Shown here piece by piece: positions 1 to 7,731 of a stretch of 57,472 nt of DNA (positions within the stretch are counted from its first letter, which is position 1; each line of letters starts with the position of its first letter). Below the pieces are notes generated by a model. That model did not search any database, was not told the origin of the DNA, and saw only the letters and a list, made by a program, of their open reading frames with translations. A program made the translations under genes and the position numbers. Source of the stretch: Bacilli bacterium (GTDB taxonomy: Bacteria; Bacillota_I; Bacilli_A; RFN20; CAG-826); NCBI GenBank assembly GCA_017445245.1, contig JAFSUM010000005.1:1-57472 (forward strand), written 5' to 3'.

Positions 1-30
1 GGCGTTTTCGGCTCGCCTTCATCCGCGTCG

Positions 31-123
31 GGCAGCGACATTCCCAGGGCTATGTCCGCTTGGGTAAAGCGAAAAGCCGCGATAAGTCCGATAACTCGGG
101 TTCCGCGGCTTCAAACGGACTTA
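31..123 (+). other. Candidate structured RNA (possible tandem pseudoknots)
   Basis: No gene is recognised in the first 225 bases. This part is unusually self-complementary: positions 74-81 pair perfectly with 104-111, and 83-90 pair perfectly with 116-123. The two helices interleave, as in an H-type pseudoknot. Just upstream, 34-41 pairs with 52-60 around one bulged C, and CCCA at 43-46 can pair with TGGG at 61-64. One frame stays open to a stop at 211-213, but its product is basic and matches nothing I know. It could be a leader RNA, a small RNA, or the 3' part of an RNA that begins outside the window. Confidence 0.3.
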
Positions 124-212
124 ACTATTGGAATCGGCGATTTCTTGGTGGGCCTACCTTTGCATTTAAAAAAGAAAACGCGTTAGTCATACCTTTCACG
201 CGCGCTTTCTAT

Positions 213-218
213 TAGAAT
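213..218 (+). promoter_or_regulatory. -10 box of small membrane protein/cmk operon
   Basis: TAGAAT lies 7 nt before the ATG at 226. No Shine-Dalgarno sequence and no clear -35 box are present. Transcription would start at or next to the start codon. Confidence 0.45.
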
Positions 219-225
219 GGTTGCC

Positions 226-492
226 ATGGAAACCCGCAAGGAACGTTATTCGAAATACCGCGAGCAGATTCGCCACATGCGAGAGGGGGAGTTCCCCAAA
301 GTCGATAATGGTGCGGCTAGTGTTGCCGCGGAAGGCGGAGATGTTTCTTCGGTCCCGAACCAGTTGGGAACCATCCTCCCGTATGAGCTTTACTTACGGC
401 ATCGCCGCAAGATGCTCGTCTTCAAAGTCTTGGCTTTGGCCCTTGCCATTGCTGGATTCGTGGTGTGGTGGTTTCTCATGCAACGGAGGTAA
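226..492 (+). CDS. Small single-pass membrane protein
   Basis: 88 residues, function not recognised. The N-terminal half is charged and hydrophilic. Residues about 62-84 form one hydrophobic helix (LALALAIAGFVVWWF) followed by a short basic end (MQRR), so the protein is probably anchored with its N-terminus in the cytoplasm. I chose the ATG at 226 (METRKERY) over an upstream in-frame start at 217, because a TAGAAT -10 box lies just 7 nt before it. The stop is 3 nt before cmk, so the two are very likely co-transcribed. It may be a lineage-specific small protein. Confidence 0.6.
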   Translation: METRKERYSKYREQIRHMREGEFPKVDNGAASVAAEGGDVSSVPNQLGTILPYELYLRHRRKMLVFKVLALALAIAGFVVWWFLMQRR

Positions 493-495
493 TTT

Positions 496-1179
496 ATGGA
501 CAAACGTATTTCTATTGCCATCGATGGCCCTGCCGCCGCAGGCAAATCGACGATCGCCAAAAAGGTTGCCAAGTTGCTTGGACTTGTCTACATCGATACC
601 GGCGCCATGTACCGCGCTTTCACGTATGCGGTGTTGAAGCGCGGGATCGATCCCGAAGACGAAAAGGCGTCCTGTTCCATCATTCCCGAAGTGAAAATCG
701 AGCTTTGCGAAGATGGCCGCGTGCTCTGCAATGGCGAAGACGTTACTCGCGTTATTCGCGAGCCCAAGGTTTCGGGCAATGTAAGCTACATCGCTTCCTA
801 TAAGGATATCCGTCTCGCCCTCGTCGATATGCAACGCGACATGGCCAAAACCGTTTCGGTCGTCATGGATGGTCGCGATATCGGAACTTATGTCCTTCCC
901 GATGCCGAAGTGAAAATCTTCCAAATTGCCTCCGTCGGAAAAAGAGCCGAACGCCGCTACATCGAGAATCAGGAAAAGGGCATCGAAACATCTCTTGAAG
1001 ACGTCATCGCAGATGTCCGCAAACGCGATTACATCGATTCCCATCGCGTCTTTGCTCCTTTGAAGAAGGCGGATGATGCGATTGAGCTCGATACTTCGGA
1101 CCTTACGATTGACGAATCGGTTGAAGCGGTTCTCAAAATTGTCAAAGAGAAGACCGGCCGGGAGGTTTCATGTCGCTAG
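496..1179 (+). CDS. cmk: (d)CMP kinase
   Basis: Cytidylate kinase, 227 residues, the usual length. It phosphorylates CMP and dCMP with ATP in pyrimidine nucleotide salvage and synthesis, in the cytosol. The P-loop GPAAAGKST is at residues about 10-18, followed by YIDTGAMYRA of the CMP-binding region, and DGRDIGTYVLPDA and RAERR further on are family signatures. An SD (GGAGG) at 485-489 lies inside the end of the upstream gene. The 3' end overlaps der by 10 nt, so translation is probably coupled. Cmk next to Der is also the Bacillus arrangement. Confidence 0.97.
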   Translation: MDKRISIAIDGPAAAGKSTIAKKVAKLLGLVYIDTGAMYRAFTYAVLKRGIDPEDEKASCSIIPEVKIELCEDGRVLCNGEDVTRVIREPKVSGNVSYIASYKDIRLALVDMQRDMAKTVSVVMDGRDIGTYVLPDAEVKIFQIASVGKRAERRYIENQEKGIETSLEDVIADVRKRDYIDSHRVFAPLKKADDAIELDTSDLTIDESVEAVLKIVKEKTGREVSCR

Positions 1180-2474
1180 GCCTTGTCGCTCTTGTCGGTG
1201 CTCCTAACGTTGGGAAGTCCACCCTTTTTAACCGTATGGTTGGGGAGAGACTTTCGATTGTCGAAGACTTCCCAGGCGTAACCCGCGACCGTCTTTATGG
1301 TCATGCCGAATGGCTTACCAAAAAGTTCCGCCTCGTCGATACGGGTGGCATCGAAATTGCCAAAGCCCCCTTCCAACAAGAAATCCGCGCGCAAGTCGAA
1401 ATCGCCTTGGAAGAAGCGGATGTCATCGTTTTTGTGACGGATGGTAAAATGGGTCTTACCGGGGATGATAAAGAAGTCGCAAAGATGCTTTATCGCAGCA
1501 AAAAGCCCGTTATTTTGGCCGTTAACAAAGTAGATAACATCGATAGGGTTCCGGATATTTACGATTTTTATGCCCTCGGTTTGGGCGATCCGATTGCCGT
1601 CTCCGGGTCCCATGGTATTGGTATTGGCGATTTGCTTGACCGCATCGTCACCAGTTTGCCCGAGAAGCCCGAGAAAGAATACGAAGACGCGATTTCTTTC
1701 TGCTTTATCGGAAGGCCGAACGTTGGCAAGTCATCGCTAACCAACCGCCTCCTTGGCCAAGAACGTGTCATCGTCAAAGACTTGGCGGGTACGACACGCG
1801 ACGCGATTGACACCCCCTTCACCGCTTTTGGCGAAAACTTTGTTGCCATCGATACCGCCGGACTAGTCAAGCGCGGGAAGATTTATGAGGCGATTGACAA
1901 ATATGCCGCCCTTAGAGCTTTGTCCGCGATCGACCGCAGCCAAGTCGCGATCCTTGTTATCGATGCTTCGGTCGGCATCCGCGATCAAGACCGTCACGTC
2001 ATCGGCTATGCCCTCGATGCTAGAAAGGGTATTGTTGTCGTCGTCAACAAATGGGACCTGGCCCCCAAAGGATTGCAGCAGCAAGACTTTGAAGAAGAAT
2101 TGCGTTCTCGCTTTAAGTTCATCGATTATGCGAAGGTCGTCTTTGTTTCGGCTTTGACGGGTAGGGGGATGGACATGATCCTTCCCGCCGTCAAAGAAGC
2201 CTACGAATCCTGCTCTCGCCGCGTGCCGACTTCGATTCTTAACCAAATCATTCAAGATGCCCAAGCAATGAATCCGACGCCGGAGTTCAATCATGGGCGC
2301 CTCAAGATTATGTACGCGTCCCAGGTGTCGACCTTCCCACCCACGTTCGTCCTTTTCTGCAATGATCCGGAGTTCGTTCATTTCTCGTATACCCGTTACC
2401 TCGAGAATCGCCTGCGCGATACCTTCGATTTCACGGGATCACCTCTATATCTGATTTATAGGAAGAAGGAATAG
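1170..2474 (+). CDS. der: Ribosome biogenesis GTPase Der (EngA)
   Basis: 434 residues, full length. Der is an essential double GTPase that assists maturation of the 50S ribosomal subunit. The first GTPase domain has GAPNVGKS near residue 10, DTGG and NKVD. The second has GRPNVGKS near residue 182, DTAG and NKWD. A C-terminal KH-like domain follows (from about residue 350). The ATG lies inside the last codons of cmk. A terminator hairpin follows 18 nt after the stop and closes the operon. Confidence 0.98.
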   Translation: MSLGLVALVGAPNVGKSTLFNRMVGERLSIVEDFPGVTRDRLYGHAEWLTKKFRLVDTGGIEIAKAPFQQEIRAQVEIALEEADVIVFVTDGKMGLTGDDKEVAKMLYRSKKPVILAVNKVDNIDRVPDIYDFYALGLGDPIAVSGSHGIGIGDLLDRIVTSLPEKPEKEYEDAISFCFIGRPNVGKSSLTNRLLGQERVIVKDLAGTTRDAIDTPFTAFGENFVAIDTAGLVKRGKIYEAIDKYAALRALSAIDRSQVAILVIDASVGIRDQDRHVIGYALDARKGIVVVVNKWDLAPKGLQQQDFEEELRSRFKFIDYAKVVFVSALTGRGMDMILPAVKEAYESCSRRVPTSILNQIIQDAQAMNPTPEFNHGRLKIMYASQVSTFPPTFVLFCNDPEFVHFSYTRYLENRLRDTFDFTGSPLYLIYRKKE

Positions 2475-2491
2475 AACAGCGTTTCGTATGA

Positions 2492-2515
2492 GCGTGGCAA
2501 TGGGCCGCGCTTTTT
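2492..2515 (+). terminator. Rho-independent terminator after der
   Basis: Stem GCGTGGC/GCCGCGC (one G-U pair) with a 5-nt loop, followed by five T residues. Confidence 0.75.
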
Positions 2516-2724
2516 AAATGTAAGGGCTTACTTTCAATTAGCTATAAGATGTAGCCGAACATTTTCTGAATATTTTATAACCGTGTATAAAAAATCAGGT
2601 CTTTTCTCGATGCCAAAATCGCCATTTCTTTTCAAAAAATTGTCAATAACGAGCCGAATTTTATTGCGAAAAGTTCGATGGTTTGTTAATTTATTGATAA
2701 ATTCAAACACATAGGAGGTTCGTC

Positions 2725-2994
2725 ATGAACAAAACTGAATTAGCCGCTGTTGTTGCCGAAAGGGCTGAAGTCTCCAAGCGCGACGCCGAAGCGGTCCTCG
2801 ACAAAGTCCTCGAAGTCATCGGTGAAGCCCTTGCCAAAGGCGAAGCCGTCAAGCTCTCCAATTTTGGTGTCTTCGAACCCAAGAAGCGTGCCGCCCGCGT
2901 CGGAACCAACCCCTCCACCGGCGACAAGATCAACATCCCCGCTTCCAATTCCGTCACCTTCAAAGTTTCCAAATCCCTCAAAGAGAAACTCTAA
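2725..2994 (+). CDS. hup: DNA-binding protein HU
   Basis: 89 residues. HU is the histone-like dimer that bends and compacts the nucleoid. The sequence has the N-terminal helices (MNKTELAAVVAERAEVSKRDAE), the central GVFEPKKRAAR strand, and the PSTGDKINIPASNSVTFK arm that grips the minor groove. It has its own unit: a 210-nt AT-rich region follows the der terminator, a good SD (TAGGAGG) precedes the ATG, and a strong terminator follows. This monocistronic layout is typical of abundant proteins. Confidence 0.97.
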   Translation: MNKTELAAVVAERAEVSKRDAEAVLDKVLEVIGEALAKGEAVKLSNFGVFEPKKRAARVGTNPSTGDKINIPASNSVTFKVSKSLKEKL

Positions 2995-3009
2995 TCCACG
3001 GAATGATCT

Positions 3010-3033
3010 AAGGTCCCTTCGGGGGCCTTTTTT
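3010..3033 (+). terminator. Rho-independent terminator after hup
   Basis: Stem AAGGTCCC/GGGGCCTT (one G-U pair) with a TTCG tetraloop and a T run. Confidence 0.9.
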
Positions 3034-3045
3034 GATACCATTATC

Positions 3046-3654
3046 ATGATGAATCCGCCGAAGGTGTTTCTCGATTATTCCTCGCTTTATAAAGAGCATG
3101 GCTTTTCGCTTTACATGATCGGGGGAACTAGCCGCGATTATCTTTTGGGCCTACCGGTCAACGATTTGGACTTTGTGACGGATGCGACTCCTGAGGAAGA
3201 ACGGACGTTCCTGGACAACGCGAACTTCACTTTCGCCAAATACGGCTCGATCCACATCGATTGCAAGCCGCATTCCATCGACGTGACGACGTTTCGGGAA
3301 GAAGGAGGGTATGACGATCATCGCCACCCCCAATCGATTCGCTTTATCCGCGATATGAAAGCAGATTCGCTTCGCCGCGACTTCACGATTAACGCTATTT
3401 ACGTCGATGCGGAAGGAAAGATTTACGACTTTCATGACGGCTTATCCGATTTGGAAAAGGGCATTATTCGGTTTATCGGCGATCCGCGGACCCGAATCAA
3501 GGAAGACCCCTTGCGCATTCTGCGCGCGGAGCGCTTTGCCAAAAGGCTTGGCTTCCGTATCGACGAAGCCAGTCAAAAAGCCATCGACGAACTTCGGGGC
3601 GAGCTTGATTACCTCAATCCCGAGAAGGTGTTGATGGAGAGCAAAAAAAGTTGA
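3046..3654 (+). CDS. Compact CCA-adding/poly(A) polymerase-type tRNA nucleotidyltransferase
   Basis: 202 residues; family members usually have about 400. It adds or repairs the tRNA 3' CCA end. All head and neck motifs are visible: GGTSRDYLLG at about 26-35, the metal-binding DLD at about 40-42, RRDFTINAI (motif B) near 111, and EDPLRILRAERFAKRLGF (motifs D/E). The protein stops just past the neck, so the body and tail domains that hold the tRNA elbow are absent. The continuation is not a hidden frameshift, because the dnaD promoter and gene follow at once. It could be a repair-only enzyme or half of a split pair. The start could be 3046 or 3049. Confidence 0.85.
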   Translation: MMNPPKVFLDYSSLYKEHGFSLYMIGGTSRDYLLGLPVNDLDFVTDATPEEERTFLDNANFTFAKYGSIHIDCKPHSIDVTTFREEGGYDDHRHPQSIRFIRDMKADSLRRDFTINAIYVDAEGKIYDFHDGLSDLEKGIIRFIGDPRTRIKEDPLRILRAERFAKRLGFRIDEASQKAIDELRGELDYLNPEKVLMESKKS

Positions 3655-3658
3655 TAAT
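3631..3658 (+). promoter_or_regulatory. Promoter of dnaD-nth (leaderless)
   Basis: TTGATG (3631-3636), 16-nt spacer, GATAAT (3653-3658). The box lies 6 nt before the dnaD ATG and the whole promoter is inside the 3' end of the preceding gene. Confidence 0.6.
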
Positions 3659-3664
3659 TCTCCT

Positions 3665-4342
3665 ATGGCAAACATCGACCTTCACGCCGCCGGGATCGAC
3701 TTCATCTATGTTCTTCTCGACCATTATCATCAATTCGGACTAGACGAAAACGACCTCGCGGTCATATTAATGACTGATCATTTGCTACGCAAAGGCGAGC
3801 ATTTGATTACATCGGATCTCCTTTCCCTCAAGATGGGCATTTCGTCGTCGGACATTGACAAGATTCTTTCGAAACTAGTCAAAAACGGCTATTTGGCCTA
3901 CGAAACCGGCGATGAAGGGATGGTGACTTCCCTAAGCCCTTTGAAAAAGAAACTCTATCAGGCTTTCGAGCGGACCTTGGCGAAAGATCGTTCCAGTCTT
4001 CACTCCGAAGAACGGGCTAGCGCGCTCGCGCGTTTATATGACTATTTCGAAAAGCGCCTGAATCGGGTTTTATCCCCCGTCGAAAACGAATTGATCGGGA
4101 CGTGGCTCGACGCCGGTTATAGCGAAGAGGACATCCGTCATGCTCTCGAAGAAGCCCTCAATAGTCGTAAGCGTTCTTTGAAAGCCGTCGACCGCGTGCT
4201 TCGGGCCGGCAGGGCGAGAGAAGACATCGCCAAGGAAGGCTACACCGGCATCTCCCCCGAGTGGAGCCAAGATATCGAACGCACCATCGAAATCGCCAAG
4301 ACCAGATGGATCGACGAGGACGATGACGATGAGGGAGAATGA
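3665..4342 (+). CDS. dnaD: DnaD-family replication initiation protein
   Basis: 225 residues. DnaD helps load the replicative helicase at origins and restart sites in Bacillota. The N-terminal half (about 1-95) is a winged-helix region (LITSDLLSLKMGISSSDIDKIL, then LVKNGYLAY). The C-terminal half (about 125-200) is the DnaB/DnaD helical domain (YDYFEKRLNRVLSPVENELI, then WLDAGYSEEDIRHAL). The last residues are very acidic (DEDDDDEGE). No SD is present; the -10 box is 6 nt upstream, so the mRNA is probably leaderless. The 3' end overlaps nth by 20 nt, and dnaD-nth is a conserved Bacillus pair. Confidence 0.93.
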   Translation: MANIDLHAAGIDFIYVLLDHYHQFGLDENDLAVILMTDHLLRKGEHLITSDLLSLKMGISSSDIDKILSKLVKNGYLAYETGDEGMVTSLSPLKKKLYQAFERTLAKDRSSLHSEERASALARLYDYFEKRLNRVLSPVENELIGTWLDAGYSEEDIRHALEEALNSRKRSLKAVDRVLRAGRAREDIAKEGYTGISPEWSQDIERTIEIAKTRWIDEDDDDEGE

Positions 4343-4982
4343 CCTCTTTCTACTCGACTATCTGAATCGCCTTTTTCCCGAGCCTGGGTGCGCGTTACAT
4401 TTTTCGAACCCATTCGAGTGCCTCTGCGCCGTTATGCTTTCGGCCCAAACAACGGATGAAAGCGTTAACCGCGTCACTCCTGCTTTATTTGCAAAATATC
4501 CCGATGCCTTCGCCCTTTCGAAAGCCGATCTTCACGAGGTGGAAACGATTATACGTTCCATTGGCCTATATCACGCAAAAGCGAAGAACCTTATTGCTTT
4601 GTCCAAGGCGTTAGTCGAACAATTCGACGGCCAAGTTCCCGCCGAGAAGGAGAAGATGCGCACGCTTTCGGGAGTTGGTATCAAAACCTCTAATGTCGTC
4701 GGCGCGATTTGCTTTGGCATCCCCGCCATCGCGGTAGATACGCATGTCGCGCGCGTTAGCAAACGTTTGGGATACGCTTTAGCCGACGATGCGCCCGAAG
4801 ATATCGAAGTCAAACTGGAACGCCGCTTTCCAAAAGAAACGCATATCAGACTCCATTATCAAATCATTCTTTTTGGGCGTACCATCTGCCATGCCAAAAA
4901 GCCAGAGTGTGCGCGCTGCGAGTTAAAGGAACGCTGCCGTTATTTCAAAAAGAGCTCGTCGATTAACGGCAAGAAGTCATAA
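4323..4982 (+). CDS. nth: Endonuclease III
   Basis: 219 residues. Nth is a bifunctional DNA glycosylase/AP lyase for oxidised pyrimidines in base excision repair. The helix-hairpin-helix LSGVGIKTSNVV carries the catalytic Lys, and VDTHVARV carries the catalytic Asp. Near the C-terminus are the four Cys of the [4Fe-4S] cluster in C-x6-C-x2-C-x5-C spacing. Start candidates are 4323 and 4329, both inside the end of dnaD. The final 43 nt overlap the convergent recU gene on the opposite strand. Confidence 0.97.
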   Translation: MTMRENDLFLLDYLNRLFPEPGCALHFSNPFECLCAVMLSAQTTDESVNRVTPALFAKYPDAFALSKADLHEVETIIRSIGLYHAKAKNLIALSKALVEQFDGQVPAEKEKMRTLSGVGIKTSNVVGAICFGIPAIAVDTHVARVSKRLGYALADDAPEDIEVKLERRFPKETHIRLHYQIILFGRTICHAKKPECARCELKERCRYFKKSSSINGKKS

Positions 4983-5542
4983 CGAGGGCGATACTTTTGC
5001 GGAACCTCTTTGCCATGGAGAGGGAATTCGGTTAGGGGAATGGATGCACGTTCCCTTTTTTCGTAGAAATCGATGATGTAAGAGGCGGGGAGAATATAAA
5101 CCTTCTCTAGCGGCACGATATCGATAAGGAAAAAGCCGATTCCGCCCTGAGCGAGGACGGCCTTAAGATGCTCGATTTGCTGCTTTGGGATGTTTGAAAG
5201 GGGAAAGGAAGTTTTCCCGTGAATCGATTTGGCTTCGAAATCGATGTAGTAACCTTTGTATACGCCGTTATAGTCGGTGGTCGATTGCGTTTCGAAATAG
5301 GCCTCGGTGATTTTAGCCCCACGGGTGTAATCGACTTTGACGATGTTGATGGGGGTGGGCCGCTTATTGAAAACGGCAAGCCCCTTTTCCTTGTAATAGG
5401 CGTTGGTATCGTTAAGTTCCGCTTCGAAATCCATGCCGCGATTTCCGGCCGCAATTTTAAGGGTTCTTTTCTTTTTTGTGGCGGTTTTGCGCGGCAAAAC
5501 CGCTTTTGGTTTCGTACCGGCGGGATAATTGATCTCGCTCAT
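4940..5542 (-). CDS. recU: Holliday junction resolvase RecU
   Basis: 200 residues, the normal length. RecU cleaves four-way junctions in recombination and chromosome segregation. Family signatures are NRGMDFE (about 34-40), TDYNGVYKGYYIDFEAK with the metal-binding Asp and Glu, and the IPKQQIEHL helix. The N-terminus is basic, as in other RecU proteins. Its ATG overlaps the stop of the exonuclease gene (ATGA), so translation is probably coupled. In Bacillus recU is paired with ponA (PBP1); no ponA is present here. Confidence 0.95.
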   Translation of the reverse strand: MSEINYPAGTKPKAVLPRKTATKKKRTLKIAAGNRGMDFEAELNDTNAYYKEKGLAVFNKRPTPINIVKVDYTRGAKITEAYFETQSTTDYNGVYKGYYIDFEAKSIHGKTSFPLSNIPKQQIEHLKAVLAQGGIGFFLIDIVPLEKVYILPASYIIDFYEKRERASIPLTEFPLHGKEVPQKYRPRYDFLPLIDELFLK

Positions 5543-6267
5543 TTAAGGGCATCCTCCGCGCATTTTCGGAAGACTTCCGGCGTCACGGTTTCGCCTTTGT
5601 TCAAACGGGCGATGACGGCGGCGATGGGGCCGGGCAAATGACCTGCGCGCCCCAAGACTTTCATGTAGTGTTTCAAGGTGATGTGGGGTTTTTCGAGGAA
5701 GGCCTTATAGAGCAATAGGAGGTTATAGGCATCGTCTTGGGCGTTATGGGCCGTGCCTTCGAAATCCACCTCATAGGCCTTAAGGGCATTGGTTAAGGAG
5801 AGGATGTTGTCGTTCTTTTCGTCGCGGAGATATTGCCCGACAAAGGCGGCAAGATCGAAGAAGTGACGGGCCACGAAACGGGCTTCGTCGGTGGATGCGT
5901 CCATGTTGTTTTCACTAGAAGCGAGGAACATCGTCGCATCCGTCGGACCATAGGAAACGAATAATGGGTTTTTGAAATCTTTGCCGATGTACTTTTTGAG
6001 TTGGAGTTGCATCGTACGGAAAGGAATCCCTTCGCGTTTTAGCTGCAAGTCGGTGATGCCGGTTAGTTTGGTGACAATTGGGCCAACTCTGTGCTTTGCC
6101 AAAACGAACGCATGGTAGGGCTTGAAGATCTTTTTGATGGTCAAATCGTCTCGTAATAAAACTTTATAGGCACCGATCTCGATGATTTCGTGTGAGGTCT
6201 GAGTACCTTCAAGGTCGATAAAAATGAGGCAGCGATGGTCGGTTAGTTTCTTTTCTAGGGCCTTCAT
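5539..6267 (-). CDS. DEDDh-family 3'-5' exonuclease (DnaQ/KapD-like)
   Basis: 242 residues. The fold and motifs are those of DnaQ-like exonucleases: FIDLEGT (DxE, motif I), VSYGPTDATM (motif II Asp) and AHNAQDDAYN (motif III His...Asp). This looks like the Eri-1/KapD subgroup rather than the replicative proofreading subunit, so the substrate may be RNA or DNA ends. I chose the ATG at 6267 (MKALEKK) rather than an upstream start at 6306, because a perfect TATAAT box sits 10 nt before it. Co-transcribed with recU. Confidence 0.85.
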   Translation of the reverse strand: MKALEKKLTDHRCLIFIDLEGTQTSHEIIEIGAYKVLLRDDLTIKKIFKPYHAFVLAKHRVGPIVTKLTGITDLQLKREGIPFRTMQLQLKKYIGKDFKNPLFVSYGPTDATMFLASSENNMDASTDEARFVARHFFDLAAFVGQYLRDEKNDNILSLTNALKAYEVDFEGTAHNAQDDAYNLLLLYKAFLEKPHITLKHYMKVLGRAGHLPGPIAAVIARLNKGETVTPEVFRKCAEDALK

Positions 6268-6277
6268 AAACGACAGC

Positions 6278-6283
6278 ATTATA
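6278..6283 (-). promoter_or_regulatory. -10 box of exonuclease-recU operon
   Basis: TATAAT on the minus strand, 10 nt before the ATG at 6267. No SD lies between them. Confidence 0.5.
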
Positions 6284-6327
6284 CACGCCCAGGCGAAGAC
6301 ATTCATCGATTTGGCGTTTGATTTAGG

Positions 6328-6356
6328 TTGATAAGGAACCTTCTCTTCAATAAAAT
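6328..6356 (+). promoter_or_regulatory. Promoter of gpsB (and probably rnpB)
   Basis: TTGATA (6328-6333), 17-nt spacer, TAAAAT (6351-6356). The ATG follows 12 nt later without an SD, so the leader would be about 5 nt. Confidence 0.65.
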
Positions 6357-6368
6357 TGAAGTCGGTAC

Positions 6369-6731
6369 ATGGACGACAATTCGATTTCCCTCAACTCTAA
6401 AAAGATCCTGATGAAGGTCTTCACCCCCAATGTTCGCGGTTATGATCCGGACGAGGTGGATGATTTCCTCGATCAGGTTGCAAAGGACTATCAATCCTTC
6501 GAAACGTATTACGAGGATTGTCAGAAATACATTGCCGACCTTGAAACCCAACTTCGACGTTACAAGGACCAGATCGCTTCTTCCGATCTTGAACTCGCCC
6601 GGTTGAAAAAACGGGTCGATGGCATCAAGGAGTCGGATACGGTGACGCCCGCGAACATCGAATACCTGCAACGAATCGACCGCCTCGAAAAAGCCTTGTG
6701 GCGTTTGGGCGCCGATCCTAGCAAAATTTAG
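6369..6731 (+). CDS. gpsB: Cell division regulator GpsB (DivIVA family)
   Basis: 120 residues. GpsB links the division site with cell-wall synthesis in Bacillota. The N-terminal DivIVA domain includes NSKKILMKVFTPNVRGYDPDEVDDFLDQV (split here as ILMKVF, RGYDPDEVDDFLD), followed by a coiled coil (about 35-80) and a short C-terminal helix ending in RLEKALWRLG. Its position directly before rnpB is the Bacillus arrangement and favours GpsB over full-length DivIVA. Only 2 nt separate the stop from the RNase P RNA P1 helix. Confidence 0.93.
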   Translation: MDDNSISLNSKKILMKVFTPNVRGYDPDEVDDFLDQVAKDYQSFETYYEDCQKYIADLETQLRRYKDQIASSDLELARLKKRVDGIKESDTVTPANIEYLQRIDRLEKALWRLGADPSKI

Positions 6732-6733
6732 CC

Positions 6734-7058
6734 ATCCGGCCCGGACGATAGCTGCATAAGCAGAGGAAAGTCCATGCTCGCACCTCCTGCGATGGAGGTA
6801 GTGATTGTGCTAAGGGAAACGATAACCTTAGGTAAGGAGGAGTCCTTAACGGCGGAGGAAGGTCTCACGTAGAACGGAATCCCCAAGGTGCCACAGAGAC
6901 GAGCTTGGCGGTGACGCCAAGATGAAACGCGGTAAACCCCACAAGCGAGAAACCCAAAATTGGTAGGGGAAGCCACCAAGCCGAATCGAAGGCGAGGCGG
7001 CCGGCGCAAGCCGAGATAAATTGTCGTCCTCGACAGAACATGGCTTACAGGGCCGGAT
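6734..7058 (+). ncRNA. rnpB: RNase P RNA
   Basis: The catalytic RNA that removes tRNA 5' leaders. The ends pair as helix P1: ATCCGGCCC at 6734-6742 with GGGCCGGAT at 7050-7058. Conserved core segments are present: GAGGAAAGTCCATGCTCGC near 6773, GCCACAGAGACGA near 6889, AAACGCGGTAAACCCC near 6923, and ACAGAACATGGCTTACAG near 7033. Length about 325 nt. No hairpin terminator separates it from pgsA, so the 3' end may be made by processing or by readthrough. Confidence 0.97.
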
Positions 7059-7086
7059 ACTCATCTTTAGGAAAGAAGGGAACAAC

Positions 7087-7731
7087 ATGAAAATCAACAT
7101 CCCAACGAAAATCACCATCGTCCGCATCGTGGCGGTCGTGGTTCTCATCGCCTTCTTGATCGTCTGCTCGTTGTTACCTGCCGACAACGGTTTCCGCAAT
7201 ATCCAACTCGGGAATTCGGGAATCTATTTGGTTAACTTCATCGCCATGATCGTGTTCGTGATCGCTTCTGCGACGGATGCGGTAGACGGTCATCTCGCCC
7301 GTAAGTGGAATCAGGTGACGGACCTCGGCAAGTTCCTTGACCCGATCGCGGACAAGATGCTGGTCAACACGTTGCTTATCTATTTGATCGTTCCCGTCGG
7401 CGGCGTTGGAATCCCCTGGTTCTGCGTTGCGTTTATGGTTCTTCGCGACTTGGTCGTCGACACGATGCGTTTCATCGCCGCTTCCAAAGGAAAGGTCGTT
7501 GCGGCCAATATCTTCGGTAAACTCAAGACCATTTTTCAAATGGTGGCGATTCCATTCGTCCTTCTCGGCGGCTGGCCGTTTACCTATTTCGATGCCGGAT
7601 GGGGCTTTGGCCGCATCTGCCTGATTCTTATTTATATCGCCACGGCGATGTCCATCATCTCGGGCGTTATCTATGTCAAACAAAATGCAAACATCTTAAA
7701 GGAGGATACCAAAGATGAGCCGCATGTATGA
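7087..7731 (+). CDS. pgsA: CDP-diacylglycerol-glycerol-3-phosphate 3-phosphatidyltransferase
   Basis: 214 residues, an integral membrane enzyme that makes phosphatidylglycerol phosphate. The CDP-alcohol phosphotransferase signature D-x2-DG-x2-AR-x8-G-x3-D-x3-D is complete (DAVDGHLAR ... DLGKFLDPIAD). Several hydrophobic helices span the chain. I chose the ATG at 7087 with the upstream GAAAGAAGGG as SD; a longer reading back to 7021 would run into rnpB. The stop overlaps cinA by 17 nt, and pgsA-cinA-recA is a conserved Bacillus order. Confidence 0.95.
   Translation: MKINIPTKITIVRIVAVVVLIAFLIVCSLLPADNGFRNIQLGNSGIYLVNFIAMIVFVIASATDAVDGHLARKWNQVTDLGKFLDPIADKMLVNTLLIYLIVPVGGVGIPWFCVAFMVLRDLVVDTMRFIAASKGKVVAANIFGKLKTIFQMVAIPFVLLGGWPFTYFDAGWGFGRICLILIYIATAMSIISGVIYVKQNANILKEDTKDEPHV

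Noticed and set aside
1..216. 3' end of tmRNA
   Set aside because: Tandem pseudoknot-like pairings invite it, but there is no GGTTCGA T-arm, no acceptor stem with CCA and no tag-reading-frame end.
3600..3670. Frameshift in the CCA gene at the run of seven A
   Set aside because: Neither alternative frame continues with body/tail domain sequence, and the dnaD promoter and gene begin there.
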